A DNA stretch of 31,580 nt, from NCBI GenBank assembly GCA_003446015.1, contig DMBU01000058.1:1-31580 (forward strand), given 5' to 3'. The notes beneath the pieces were generated by a model that saw only the letters and a list, made by a program, of their open reading frames with translations, was not told the origin of the DNA and made no database searches. Shown here one piece after another: positions 24,261 through 31,534 of the stretch. The position numbers were made by a program, and so were the translations under genes. Positions within the stretch are counted from its first letter, which is position 1. Every line of letters begins with the position of its first letter. This stretch comes from Bacteroidales bacterium. GTDB lineage: Bacteria; Bacteroidota; Bacteroidia; Bacteroidales; UBA12077.

Positions 24261-25949
24261 TTAAATTCTTTCTAATTCAGAATTATATAATTCTTCTGAG
24301 ATCGATTGATTATTTTTAAAGAAAAATAGTGCTCCCCATTCGTGATTTACTTTTAGGTAAATTCTTACTACTTCGTTATCAATAACAATAGTGCGGGTTA
24401 TATGCATTCCAAATCTATCGAATTCTTCAACTGTTTTACCTTTCGGATAATCTTTTTTTACTTCTGTAAACTCTTCCGCTGCCTTTTGAGCTGTATTGTA
24501 AAGTTGATTTTGTTTATTAAGTTTCTCAGCCAGTGCTTTAGCTTTTCGTTCTTCAATATCTTTCTGTAATAGTTCCTGTTGTTTTATTTCAGCTTGAACT
24601 TTTGCAGCTTCTTCCTCTTTTCTTCGTTCTTCTGACAAACGTTTTTCTTCCGAAAGCTTAGCCAGTCGTTGCTCCTCTTCCAGAGCCTTTTGAGCGGCTT
24701 CTTCTTTTTGACGTTGTTCAGATTCAGCTTTTACTGCATCCAACTGACGTTGGTATTCCTCAGCTTCCCGTTTGGCTTTTTCTTCAGCCACTTGTTTCAA
24801 TGAATCTGCTTCCGCTTTTTGTCTTGCAAGTTCACCCTCCTTTTTTCTGGCTATTTCTTCAGCTTCTTTTTTTGCACGTTCTTCAGCTTCCATTCTTTGT
24901 AGCTCGGCCATGCGCTGTTTCTCAGACAATTCTGCAAGTCGTTTGGCATCTTCTTCCTGTTGTCTTTTTTTAGCTTCTTCTTGTTGTTGAGCTAATAATT
25001 GAGCCTTACGTTCAGCTTCAATTCTGGCAGCTTCTTCAGCAGCTGCTCTTCTGGCTTCTTCTTCAGCTTTCATTTTAGCTTCCAATGCGGCTTTCTGCCT
25101 GGCTTCTTCTTCAGCTTTTAATTTAGCTTTTTCTTCTGCTTCTTTTCTTTGTTGTTCAGCGATACGTTGTTTTTCAATCAACTCAGCTTGTTTTCTTGCT
25201 TGTTCTTGCTCGTATCTTTGCTTAGCTTCTTCTTCCTGTTGCTTTCTTATTCTTTCTTTTTCAAGATCTTCTTGAATTTTAGCTTGCTCTGCAGCCTTCC
25301 TCCTTGCTTCAGAGGCTGCTTTTTCTTCTTCCAACTTTCGCTGGCGTTCGGCTTCTTCATCTGCTTTTTGTGCTGCTATTTCTTGCTGTCTTTCTGCAAG
25401 CTCTTTTTGTTTTATTTCTTGCAGATGCTTTTGATGTGCTTCTTCAAGTTCCTTTTCAGCTTTATCGATTTTAGTTCTCATTTCAGATGAATAATCCACA
25501 TCATAATCAAAATCACCTAATTGTCTATAAAACTTAATTATACCTACAGGTTGCGTAAATACAAGAGTGTTAACACCTTTGTATTGATTAAAAAGCTCCA
25601 CAGCAAAGTATATTGGTGTAAAAGTCTTATTCTCGAAATTTTCCGGGACTTCTGTGTTAATGCTTATCTTTTTGGTTACAAATCCTTCACTTGAGAATTC
25701 AAAAATATAATCTTTGTTAATATCCAGATCAATTTTAAACTTTCCTGATCTGTCAACATCTATAGATTGAATAAAGTTGCCCTTTTCATATAGTTTTATT
25801 TCTCCATTTTTAGCACTACCACTTTTTTCCTTAAATGATAATTGGCCTTTTACTTCGAGTAAGTTTTGTGAAAAAACACTATTGCTTGTAAGAATTACAA
25901 TGATTAAAGATAAAACTATGATGATATATTTTGGAAATTTCGTATTCAT
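24261..25949 (-). CDS. Secreted long coiled-coil protein with N-terminal Ig-like and C-terminal domains
   Basis: The 562-residue product begins with a signal peptide (hydrophobic 9-24, cleavage near VFS-QN). Residues 30-115 look like a beta-sandwich of the carboxypeptidase-regulatory type (KNGEIKLYEKG, DRSGKFKIDLD). Residues about 155-495 are almost pure Glu/Lys/Arg/Gln/Ala helix with related blocks at 257, 341 and 432. A small C-terminal domain (500-562) has strands IVIDNEVVRIYLKV. No second membrane segment is seen, so it is exported to the periplasm or beyond. It resembles TolA-like or other charged-helix proteins only in composition. It lies 11 bases after the cNMP-kinase gene and 12 before the SRPBCC gene. 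Function unknown. Confidence 0.85.
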   Translation of the reverse strand: MNTKFPKYIIIVLSLIIVILTSNSVFSQNLLEVKGQLSFKEKSGSAKNGEIKLYEKGNFIQSIDVDRSGKFKIDLDINKDYIFEFSSEGFVTKKISINTEVPENFENKTFTPIYFAVELFNQYKGVNTLVFTQPVGIIKFYRQLGDFDYDVDYSSEMRTKIDKAEKELEEAHQKHLQEIKQKELAERQQEIAAQKADEEAERQRKLEEEKAASEARRKAAEQAKIQEDLEKERIRKQQEEEAKQRYEQEQARKQAELIEKQRIAEQQRKEAEEKAKLKAEEEARQKAALEAKMKAEEEARRAAAEEAARIEAERKAQLLAQQQEEAKKRQQEEDAKRLAELSEKQRMAELQRMEAEERAKKEAEEIARKKEGELARQKAEADSLKQVAEEKAKREAEEYQRQLDAVKAESEQRQKEEAAQKALEEEQRLAKLSEEKRLSEERRKEEEAAKVQAEIKQQELLQKDIEERKAKALAEKLNKQNQLYNTAQKAAEEFTEVKKDYPKGKTVEEFDRFGMHITRTIVIDNEVVRIYLKVNHEWGALFFFKNNQSISEELYNSELERI

Positions 25950-25960
25950 TCTAATTATTT

Positions 25961-27166
25961 TTAATCTTTATAAACAGGGACTTTGAAAGTAAATGTAGTT
26001 CCATTTCCTTCTTTACTCTTTACACTAATTGTGCCACCATTTTTCTCGATAAACTCACGCGATAAAATCAATCCCAAACCTGTTCCTGATTCATCTGCAG
26101 TACCTTGTGTCGACAAATTAGAGTCAATAGCAAATATTTTTTCCAGATTTTTTTCAGGAATACCAATGCCGGTATCAGCAACACTAATCTCAATATATTC
26201 ATCAGCTTTAAACGTGTCTAAAACTATTTTATCTCCGTGGTTTGTAAATTTAATGGCATTAGAAATTAGATTTCTTAAAACGGTTGTAATCATATTTCTA
26301 TCCGCAGAAATGAAGGTATGCATTTTTACATTCGACTCTAATTTAACTCCCTTTTTATTAGCATCTTCCTGATAAAGGGTAATATTTTCAAATGCAAGTT
26401 CAAAAACATCAACTTTATCGATTTTAACTTCTATTCTACCTGTTTGTGATTTAGCCCACTGCAGTAAATCTTCAAGTAAGTTATATGCGTTATTCGAAAA
26501 TTTATGAATTTGGGTAATAAAATCTTTAATCTTATATAAATCGTAGGAGTCAAAACGCTCAATAAGTAATTCCGATAAACCAATAACTGTATTAAAAGGA
26601 TTTTTCAGGTCATGAGCAATGATTGTGAAGAATTTGTCTTTGGTAGCATTGAGTTCCTCTAACTCCTTTTTTTGCCTGTCGAGCTCATCTCTTTGATTCT
26701 CTATTTTAATATTATTCTGTGTTAACTTTTCTTCTAAAACATTATTATTTCGAAGCCTCTTTATTAATGCTTTTAACACAGCTTTTGATACTTCAACGTT
26801 TTCTTCAATGATCCGTTGAAAATCTTCCTGATCTAATCGAAGCAAATAACTATCTTCAATGGCAGTAACAGTAGCTGAACGTGCAGATGAATCAATTAAG
26901 GAATATTCACCAAAAAAATCTTTCTTTCCAAATTCGGTAAAAATATAATTTCCATCGTGTACTTTGACTTTCCCGCTTACAATAATATACATTGCGTTTA
27001 ACTCATCGTCTTTATGGAAAACAACTTCATCTTTTTTAATAAAAACATCAATTAGCGAAGAGGCTAATCGATTTAATATATTTTCATTTGATTCAGAAAA
27101 AATAACAACATCTCTTAATATTTCGATTCGTTTTTTAATTTTTTCTTCCGCAGTTATTCCTTCCAT
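25961..27166 (-). CDS. Cyclic-nucleotide-binding-domain histidine kinase
   Basis: The 401-residue soluble kinase has a cNMP-binding fold at about 15-140 containing the phosphate-binding cassette FGEYSLIDSSARSATV (85-100), with Glu87 and Arg96 in the positions that contact cAMP or cGMP. A coiled coil (about 142-178) links it to HisKA, with phospho-His185 in IIAHDLKNP, and to an HATPase domain with N303, DTGIGI (331-336) and GTGLGL (361-366). No membrane segment and no receiver domain are present. The canonical cassette suggests real nucleotide binding, though many Bacteroidota CRP-like domains bind other ligands. It is the first gene of the four-gene set; no response regulator follows, but the downstream hybrid kinase has a receiver. 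Confidence 0.9.
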   Translation of the reverse strand: MEGITAEEKIKKRIEILRDVVIFSESNENILNRLASSLIDVFIKKDEVVFHKDDELNAMYIIVSGKVKVHDGNYIFTEFGKKDFFGEYSLIDSSARSATVTAIEDSYLLRLDQEDFQRIIEENVEVSKAVLKALIKRLRNNNVLEEKLTQNNIKIENQRDELDRQKKELEELNATKDKFFTIIAHDLKNPFNTVIGLSELLIERFDSYDLYKIKDFITQIHKFSNNAYNLLEDLLQWAKSQTGRIEVKIDKVDVFELAFENITLYQEDANKKGVKLESNVKMHTFISADRNMITTVLRNLISNAIKFTNHGDKIVLDTFKADEYIEISVADTGIGIPEKNLEKIFAIDSNLSTQGTADESGTGLGLILSREFIEKNGGTISVKSKEGNGTTFTFKVPVYKD

Positions 27167-27254
27167 TCTAATTCAAATTATGCTTTCTTATTCCAGATTT
27201 TCAGTACTTATTACGGTTAATTGCTGTTAAGGGTTGCGGTAGAAAACCACAAAA

Positions 27255-27262
27255 CAAATATA
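27255..27262 (-). promoter_or_regulatory. Possible -7 element of the signalling operon
   Basis: On the minus strand TATATTTG is a perfect TAnnTTTG, 88 bases before the cNMP-kinase start. No TTG is found at the expected -33 distance. It is the best candidate in the gap between this gene and the upstream terminator. Confidence 0.4.
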
Positions 27263-27307
27263 ATAATTAATAAACAGAATTATTGGAATATTGGTATTAT
27301 TTGAATT

Positions 27308-27339
27308 AAAAAAACCAGTGCTGAAGCACTGGTTTTTTT
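27308..27339 (-). terminator. Serine hydrolase terminator
   Basis: A perfect stem centred on CCAGTGC/GCACTGG with a tetraloop, flanked by A/T runs of seven or more on both sides, abuts the stop codon at 27340. On the minus strand it is followed by seven Ts, isolating the signalling operon from the upstream gene. Confidence 0.85.
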
Positions 27340-28671
27340 TTAATCATTTAAAGTTAACCATTTATCTTGTAGCGACTTGGGCTCATAATAATCAAATAAA
27401 TCATAGGTTGGCCAATTATCAATTGTAGCTAAACCTTTTATCATTGTTTTATTAATTTGTACTGGAAATCGGGCTCCATATTTTGGTGTTGTGTTTATAA
27501 TAAGAATCCAGCTTAGGCCATTTTGTTCTCTTTTAAGCAAAGCTGAAGTGCCAGACAATGTACCTGTTCGCCACCAATAACCATTATTATCAGTTCCAGT
27601 CCAGCCAAATGGTCTGACCCATTTACTGGATTTAGTCATTTCATCAATTGAAGTAACTGATAATATATCCTCCCTTAAATTAAACTTGTCTATAGCAACC
27701 AGAAGTTTCATTAACTCTGTTGGTGTAGCAACCCAACCACCGGCAGCACCCAATGTCTCAATCGAGTTTCCTCCATAATATTTGGGAACTCTCTCTCCGG
27801 TTCCAAAGCTTGATAATACTTCACGTTCTCCTCTGAGACCATAGTATTTTACCTCGTTTGTAAATCGATCATCAGGGAGCGATTTGCCCAGATGCATATC
27901 ATAAATTTCTAATGGATTTAATATGTGCGAAACTACATAATCCTCGTAAGAAGTTCCGGTTACTTTTTCAATAACAAGGCCTAATAATGCATAACCAAAA
28001 TTCGAATAAACTGATTTATACCCAGGTTTATAATCGAGATTACAATTTTGCAAAACATATTGAACAATCGTTTCTGTTTTTAATGGAAGCTCAGCTTTCA
28101 TTTTATCAGCAATAGCGAGATTCATGAACATTGGATCTCCTTTTTTATTGGTCCAGCCCGAAGTATGGTTTAATAGATTTTTAACTGTGACTCCTAATAC
28201 TTTTTTATCTTTAATCTCCTGTAGCTCTTTCATTTTCAGAATTCCTTTTTCGCCAAAAATTGTATCGGTAAGGTTAATTTTGCCTTCTTCAACCAGTTTC
28301 ATCACAGCAACAGCGGTAATTAATTTTGAAACACTTGCAATACGAAAAAGATGCTTAGGTTCAACTTTAATATCATTCTCTTTATCGGCATATCCAAAAC
28401 CTTTTGTATATATAAGTCGCTCATCTTTGACAACTGCAACTGAAGCACCGATAATATTCCATTTTTGCATAAAACTTTCTATCTGTTGATCGAATCCCTG
28501 CATCGATTCATAAGCAGATAAATTATTTGTTAATCGCATTGAAATTGGCATCCTTTCTTCCGAAGGAGAAACTTTTTCGACGTAAGATTTATCAGAAAAA
28601 CTGATTGCAATCTCACCAAAGAAGAAGATAATAAATAATAATGTAATTTTTAATCCTCGTATAAATTTCAT
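27340..28671 (-). CDS. Serine hydrolase, beta-lactamase/class C PBP family
   Basis: Start set at the internal ATG (28671), giving 443 residues with a proper signal peptide (MKFIRGLK then a hydrophobic run to about 24); an upstream in-frame ATG at 28701 would add 10 residues before it. The beta-lactamase-fold motifs are SVSK (Ser113, Lys116), YSN (222-224) and RTGTLSG (368-374), the last replacing the HTG/KTG triad. The family (Pfam Beta-lactamase) includes D-aminopeptidases, esterases and PBP4*-like peptidases, so antibiotic hydrolysis should not be assumed. The protein should act in the periplasm. It is a single-gene unit with a promoter, a leader inverted repeat and a strong terminator. Confidence 0.9.
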   Translation of the reverse strand: MKFIRGLKITLLFIIFFFGEIAISFSDKSYVEKVSPSEERMPISMRLTNNLSAYESMQGFDQQIESFMQKWNIIGASVAVVKDERLIYTKGFGYADKENDIKVEPKHLFRIASVSKLITAVAVMKLVEEGKINLTDTIFGEKGILKMKELQEIKDKKVLGVTVKNLLNHTSGWTNKKGDPMFMNLAIADKMKAELPLKTETIVQYVLQNCNLDYKPGYKSVYSNFGYALLGLVIEKVTGTSYEDYVVSHILNPLEIYDMHLGKSLPDDRFTNEVKYYGLRGEREVLSSFGTGERVPKYYGGNSIETLGAAGGWVATPTELMKLLVAIDKFNLREDILSVTSIDEMTKSSKWVRPFGWTGTDNNGYWWRTGTLSGTSALLKREQNGLSWILIINTTPKYGARFPVQINKTMIKGLATIDNWPTYDLFDYYEPKSLQDKWLTLND

Positions 28672-28700
28672 AAAAATTGTGTTCGTTCCTACTAAAATCA

Positions 28701-28726
28701 ATATCCAGAAATAATATTCTGGATAT
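28701..28726. repeat. Perfect inverted repeat in the leader of the serine hydrolase gene
   Basis: ATATCCAGAA (28701-28710) and TTCTGGATAT (28717-28726) form a perfect 10-bp inverted repeat around ATAATA. It lies 30-55 bases before the start codon and downstream of the predicted promoter. It could be an operator or an mRNA hairpin; there is no T run to make it a terminator. Confidence 0.7.
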
Positions 28727-28761
28727 CTGCACTTTGTTTATTTTCTTAAAAGAAAAAGCTG

Positions 28762-28790
28762 CAAATCTATATAATTATTTCAAACAACAA
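28762..28790 (-). promoter_or_regulatory. Serine hydrolase promoter
   Basis: On the minus strand TTG (28788-28790) precedes TAGATTTG (28762-28769), a perfect TAnnTTTG, by 18 bp. It would start transcription near 28755, about 85 bases before the start codon. Confidence 0.5.
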
Positions 28791-28880
28791 TTAAATTGAG
28801 TGCAAGTTTTGACAAATACTAAGAAATTGATGATGAGTTTATTAACAATTTCGGAGAAAAATAACGGGAAAGCATAAAGA

Positions 28881-28908
28881 AACCACTACTTTGAATCAAG
28901 TAGTGGTT
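28881..28908 (-). terminator. Beta-barrel gene terminator
   Basis: A perfect 11-bp stem AACCACTACTT/AAGTAGTGGTT with a 6-base loop lies 24 bases after the barrel gene stop. On the minus strand it is followed by TCTTTATG, a weak T tract. Confidence 0.7.
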
Positions 28909-28932
28909 GTTGAAAACTTTATGATCTATTTT

Positions 28933-29586
28933 TTAAAAGAAAAATCCTAACGAAGCAACAAATTGGCTATTTCGTGAATCAAAGTTTCTTGTTTCACCAC
29001 CAATTTTAACGCCATCAGCCAATTTACTTAGGTTTCCTTCATATTTTACATCAATGGTAATCTTTTTACCAAGGTCTAAACCAACACCAACCTGATATCC
29101 CCAGGTTGCTCCATTGAATTCTTCTTCATAGTTCATGTCCATAAATCCATCTAAAGAAGGATCAGTGCTAAGAACTATGGTTCCAACCGGACCCAACTGA
29201 ACACGTGCAGGACCAAATTTATATCCTACCATAATAGGGAAATCAATCTGACGATACTTTTGTTCTCTTACTTCAGATAAAACTACAGTACCACTATTCA
29301 ATGAAGTTACTTCAACTTCACCACTGGATGATGTAAAAAGTAATTCAGGTTGAACATATAGTTTTACAATGGTTAAACGTGCCATTAAACCACCCTGAAA
29401 ACCTACTTTTGCATTTTGACCTTTTACAACAATTTCATCAAAATCAGTTTGATCTGAGATATTAATAACTTCATCAACTTTAATACTTGTTGATGTTAAA
29501 CCTGCTTTAATACCAAATTTTAATTGCGCATTTGAAGCTAAACTAAAAGGTACTATTAATAAGCTTATTAAAATTATTTTTTTCAT
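28933..29586 (-). CDS. Small outer-membrane beta-barrel protein (porin/PorT-like family)
   Basis: Start set at MKKIILISLL (29586), giving 217 residues and a normal signal peptide with cleavage near SNA-QL; an upstream ATG (29610) would add eight residues. The mature protein opens with KFGIKAGLTSTS, the usual first strand of Bacteroidota outer-membrane beta-barrel (OMP_b-brl/PorT-like) proteins. It continues with alternating strands (VGYKFGPARVQLGPVG, GYQVGVGLDLGKKITIDVKYEG) and ends with SLGFFF, a terminal-Phe barrel signal. It is likely an 8-stranded barrel of unknown substrate. It stands alone between two terminators. Confidence 0.85.
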   Translation of the reverse strand: MKKIILISLLIVPFSLASNAQLKFGIKAGLTSTSIKVDEVINISDQTDFDEIVVKGQNAKVGFQGGLMARLTIVKLYVQPELLFTSSSGEVEVTSLNSGTVVLSEVREQKYRQIDFPIMVGYKFGPARVQLGPVGTIVLSTDPSLDGFMDMNYEEEFNGATWGYQVGVGLDLGKKITIDVKYEGNLSKLADGVKIGGETRNFDSRNSQFVASLGFFF

Positions 29587-29684
29587 AATAAACAGTTTTA
29601 AGTTAATCAATCGATATTTTCAAAAACCATTCCAAAGAATCATTTTATGAGCTTGTAAATATAAATATTTAGTAAAGAAGTACT

Positions 29685-29714
29685 AAAAAAGGGTAAGAAA
29701 ATTTTCCTTACCCC
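29685..29714 (-). terminator. slyD-like gene terminator
   Basis: On the minus strand GGGTAAG pairs with CTTACCC (29707-29713 with 29691-29697), with further A/T pairing inside and one bulge, and is followed by TTTTTT. It is 22 bases after the stop codon. Confidence 0.8.
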
Positions 29715-29735
29715 ATACATATTTTTGTAAAAATC

Positions 29736-30221
29736 CTAATGTACGTGTCCGTGATCTATTTCTTCTTTTGAAGCATCGCGAATTTCAACAATATTACCTG
29801 TAAAATGTAGGTCATCACCAGCTAATGGATGATTAAAATCCATCGTAACTGTTTCATCTTTTACTTCCATGATAACACCATTAAACTTATTTCCATCATT
29901 GTTTTGCATTGGAATTACATTCCCTTCTTCCAATAATCCTTCTTCAATTGTTCCTTCCACTTCAAAAATGTTCTTAGGTAGTTCCATAACCGCATCTTCA
30001 CTAGCCTGACCATAAGCATCATCACATTTTAATGTAAATTCAAACTTATCACCAGCTTTTAAGCCTTTTAGATGTTCCTCGAATTTTGGAAGCATTAAAC
30101 CAGCACCATATAAAAATACGAAAGGTTTATCTTCTTTTACAGTCTCCACAATGTCACCTTCACTATTATCAACCCTTAGTTCATATACCAAAGTGACTAC
30201 TTTTTCATTTGAGATTGTCAT
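29736..30221 (-). CDS. slyD: SlyD-type FKBP peptidyl-prolyl cis-trans isomerase
   Basis: The 161-residue cytosolic isomerase and chaperone has the SlyD layout: a split FKBP domain (about 1-70 and 130-150) interrupted by the insert-in-flap chaperone domain (about 75-128). Diagnostic pieces are VTLVYELR, GAGLMLPKFEEHLKGLKAGD (54-73 region), AYGQ and DFNHPLAGDDLHF. The C-terminus ends DHGHVH, a short remnant of the metal-binding His-rich tail that is much longer in E. coli SlyD. It has no signal peptide. It is divergent from the EFR1-like gene and has its own promoter and terminator. Confidence 0.92.
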   Translation of the reverse strand: MTISNEKVVTLVYELRVDNSEGDIVETVKEDKPFVFLYGAGLMLPKFEEHLKGLKAGDKFEFTLKCDDAYGQASEDAVMELPKNIFEVEGTIEEGLLEEGNVIPMQNNDGNKFNGVIMEVKDETVTMDFNHPLAGDDLHFTGNIVEIRDASKEEIDHGHVH

Positions 30222-30249
30222 ATATTTTATTTTTAATTAATAATTGGTG

Positions 30250-30281
30250 CAAAGAAAACTTTTAATATTTAGAATTACAAA
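30250..30281 (-). promoter_or_regulatory. slyD-like gene promoter
   Basis: On the minus strand TTTG (30278-30281) is followed after 20 bp by TTTCTTTG (30250-30257), one mismatch from TAnnTTTG. It lies 29 bases before the start codon. Confidence 0.5.
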
Positions 30282-30373
30282 TTATTAATAATTTAATGAT
30301 GTTTTATAATAGTTGTTTAACACCTGCTTTAATTGAAGTTTTTGTATTTTTATATTCACTAATGATGAAGATT

Positions 30374-31429
30374 ATGGAATATAAAAAGCTTGTAATTTAT
30401 TACTTTTCAGGCACTGGTAATGCCAGAAATGTTTCGCACTGGATTAAAGATATTGCTGAAAAAAGAGAGATTGAATCAGAAGTAATTGATATAAGTAAAC
30501 TTAAAACTCGTAAAAACATTAAACTCCCTAAGGATGCCTTAATTGGTTTTTGCAGTCCAACGCATGGTTTTAACTTTCCCCCAATCATGTTTCATTTCCT
30601 TTTAAGATTTCCCAGATCAAAAAACAATTCCTGTTTCATTATGAATACCCGGGCTGGCATGAAAGCTGGTAAAATTTTTCTGCCCGGTTTAAGTGGTATG
30701 GTCCAGTATTTTTCTGCAATAATCTTAAAATTTAAAGGATTTAGGATCAGGGCAATGCAACCTGTTGACTTACCTTCAAACTGGATTTCATTTCATCCAG
30801 GATTAAAGCCAACTGTAGTAGACTCGATCTATTCAAAAAGAAAGAGAGAAACTGAAAGGTTTGCACAGCAACTATTGAACGGTAAAAGAAGTTTTAAGGG
30901 ATTATACACTTTGTTAATTGATATACTAATTACCCCTGTCGCTTTTGCATATTATATTGTTGGAAGATTTGTACTTGCAAAATCCTTTTATGCAACTCGT
31001 GATTGTACGATGTGTAAACTTTGTATTCAAAAATGCCCGATACAGGCTATTAAAATTGTCGATGATCGTCCATTTTGGACGTATACATGTGAAAGTTGTA
31101 TGCAATGCATGAATATTTGCCCGGAAAGAGCTATTGAGACGGCTCATGGATTTGTATTTGCAGCTTACTTTCTTATTAAATTTTATTTACTTGTTAAAAT
31201 TTATGATCTTTTACAAATCAATTCAATTCTTGAAAAGTGCTTTTCAGGCTGGTTAAACAATACGCTCAGATTCTTTATAAATGCCTCATTCATTATTCTC
31301 TTATTTATTATCTCATACCGGGTTTTTCATTATTTTCTTAAGTTCAAGCTTTTTGAAAGATTAGTTGTTTATACATCATTAACCAGGTGGAAATTCTGGA
31401 GAAGATACAAGATTGAGAACAGATATTAG
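30374..31429 (+). CDS. Membrane-associated flavodoxin-ferredoxin protein (EFR1-like)
   Basis: Start set at MEYKKLVIYYFSGTGN (30374; ATGs at 30362 and 30365 are alternatives), giving 351 residues. The N-terminal flavodoxin-like domain has the FMN phosphate loop SGTGNARN near 12-19. Two [4Fe-4S] ferredoxin motifs follow: CTMCKLCIQKCP (Cys211, 214, 217, 221) and CESCMQCMNICP (Cys239, 242, 245, 249). Hydrophobic segments at about 180-200, 260-280 and 300-318 suggest membrane anchoring. This is the EFR1 (ferredoxin plus flavodoxin) arrangement; such proteins are presumed to shuttle electrons, but the partner is unknown. It is divergent from slyD with no redox partner gene in view. Confidence 0.85.
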   Translation: MEYKKLVIYYFSGTGNARNVSHWIKDIAEKREIESEVIDISKLKTRKNIKLPKDALIGFCSPTHGFNFPPIMFHFLLRFPRSKNNSCFIMNTRAGMKAGKIFLPGLSGMVQYFSAIILKFKGFRIRAMQPVDLPSNWISFHPGLKPTVVDSIYSKRKRETERFAQQLLNGKRSFKGLYTLLIDILITPVAFAYYIVGRFVLAKSFYATRDCTMCKLCIQKCPIQAIKIVDDRPFWTYTCESCMQCMNICPERAIETAHGFVFAAYFLIKFYLLVKIYDLLQINSILEKCFSGWLNNTLRFFINASFIILLFIISYRVFHYFLKFKLFERLVVYTSLTRWKFWRRYKIENRY

Positions 31430-31446
31430 ACGTGAGGATCAATAAA

Positions 31447-31487
31447 AAGGTTGCAGACCTTCCCGCCGGCAGGCCATTCCCGTCAGG
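31447..31487. repeat. Short GC-rich repeat element
   Basis: Within AT-rich sequence lie an AAGGT/ACCTT hairpin (31447-31451 with 31457-31461) and the GC-rich block CCCGCCGGCAGG (31462-31473). A degraded second copy, CCCGTCAGG, is at 31479-31487. It resembles the short GC-rich interspersed palindromes of Bacteroidota genomes. The rest of 31430-31580 shows only the possible partial gene at the edge. Confidence 0.5.
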
Positions 31488-31534
31488 CTAAGAAAATGTA
31501 TATTTAAATATCAATTATTTATTGTTTATAATAA

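Noticed and set aside
24500..25450. Repetitive GCTTCTTCTTCAGC-type DNA considered as a CRISPR array or satellite
   Set aside because: Copies are imperfect, have no spacer structure and stay in frame as coding for the charged helix.
25149..25490. 113-residue plus-strand hydrophobic frame opposite the coiled-coil gene
   Set aside because: The Leu/Phe/Ser richness is simply the antisense of Glu/Lys/Ala-rich codons; there is no promoter or independent evidence.
27340..28671. Serine hydrolase considered as an antibiotic-resistance beta-lactamase
   Set aside because: Motifs fit the broad class C PBP/esterase family, the KTG triad is replaced by RTG, and no mobile element or resistance context is present.
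30296..30373. Longer N-terminus for the EFR1-like protein starting at 30296
   Set aside because: The extra 26 residues precede the natural flavodoxin start and run through the likely promoter region shared with slyD.
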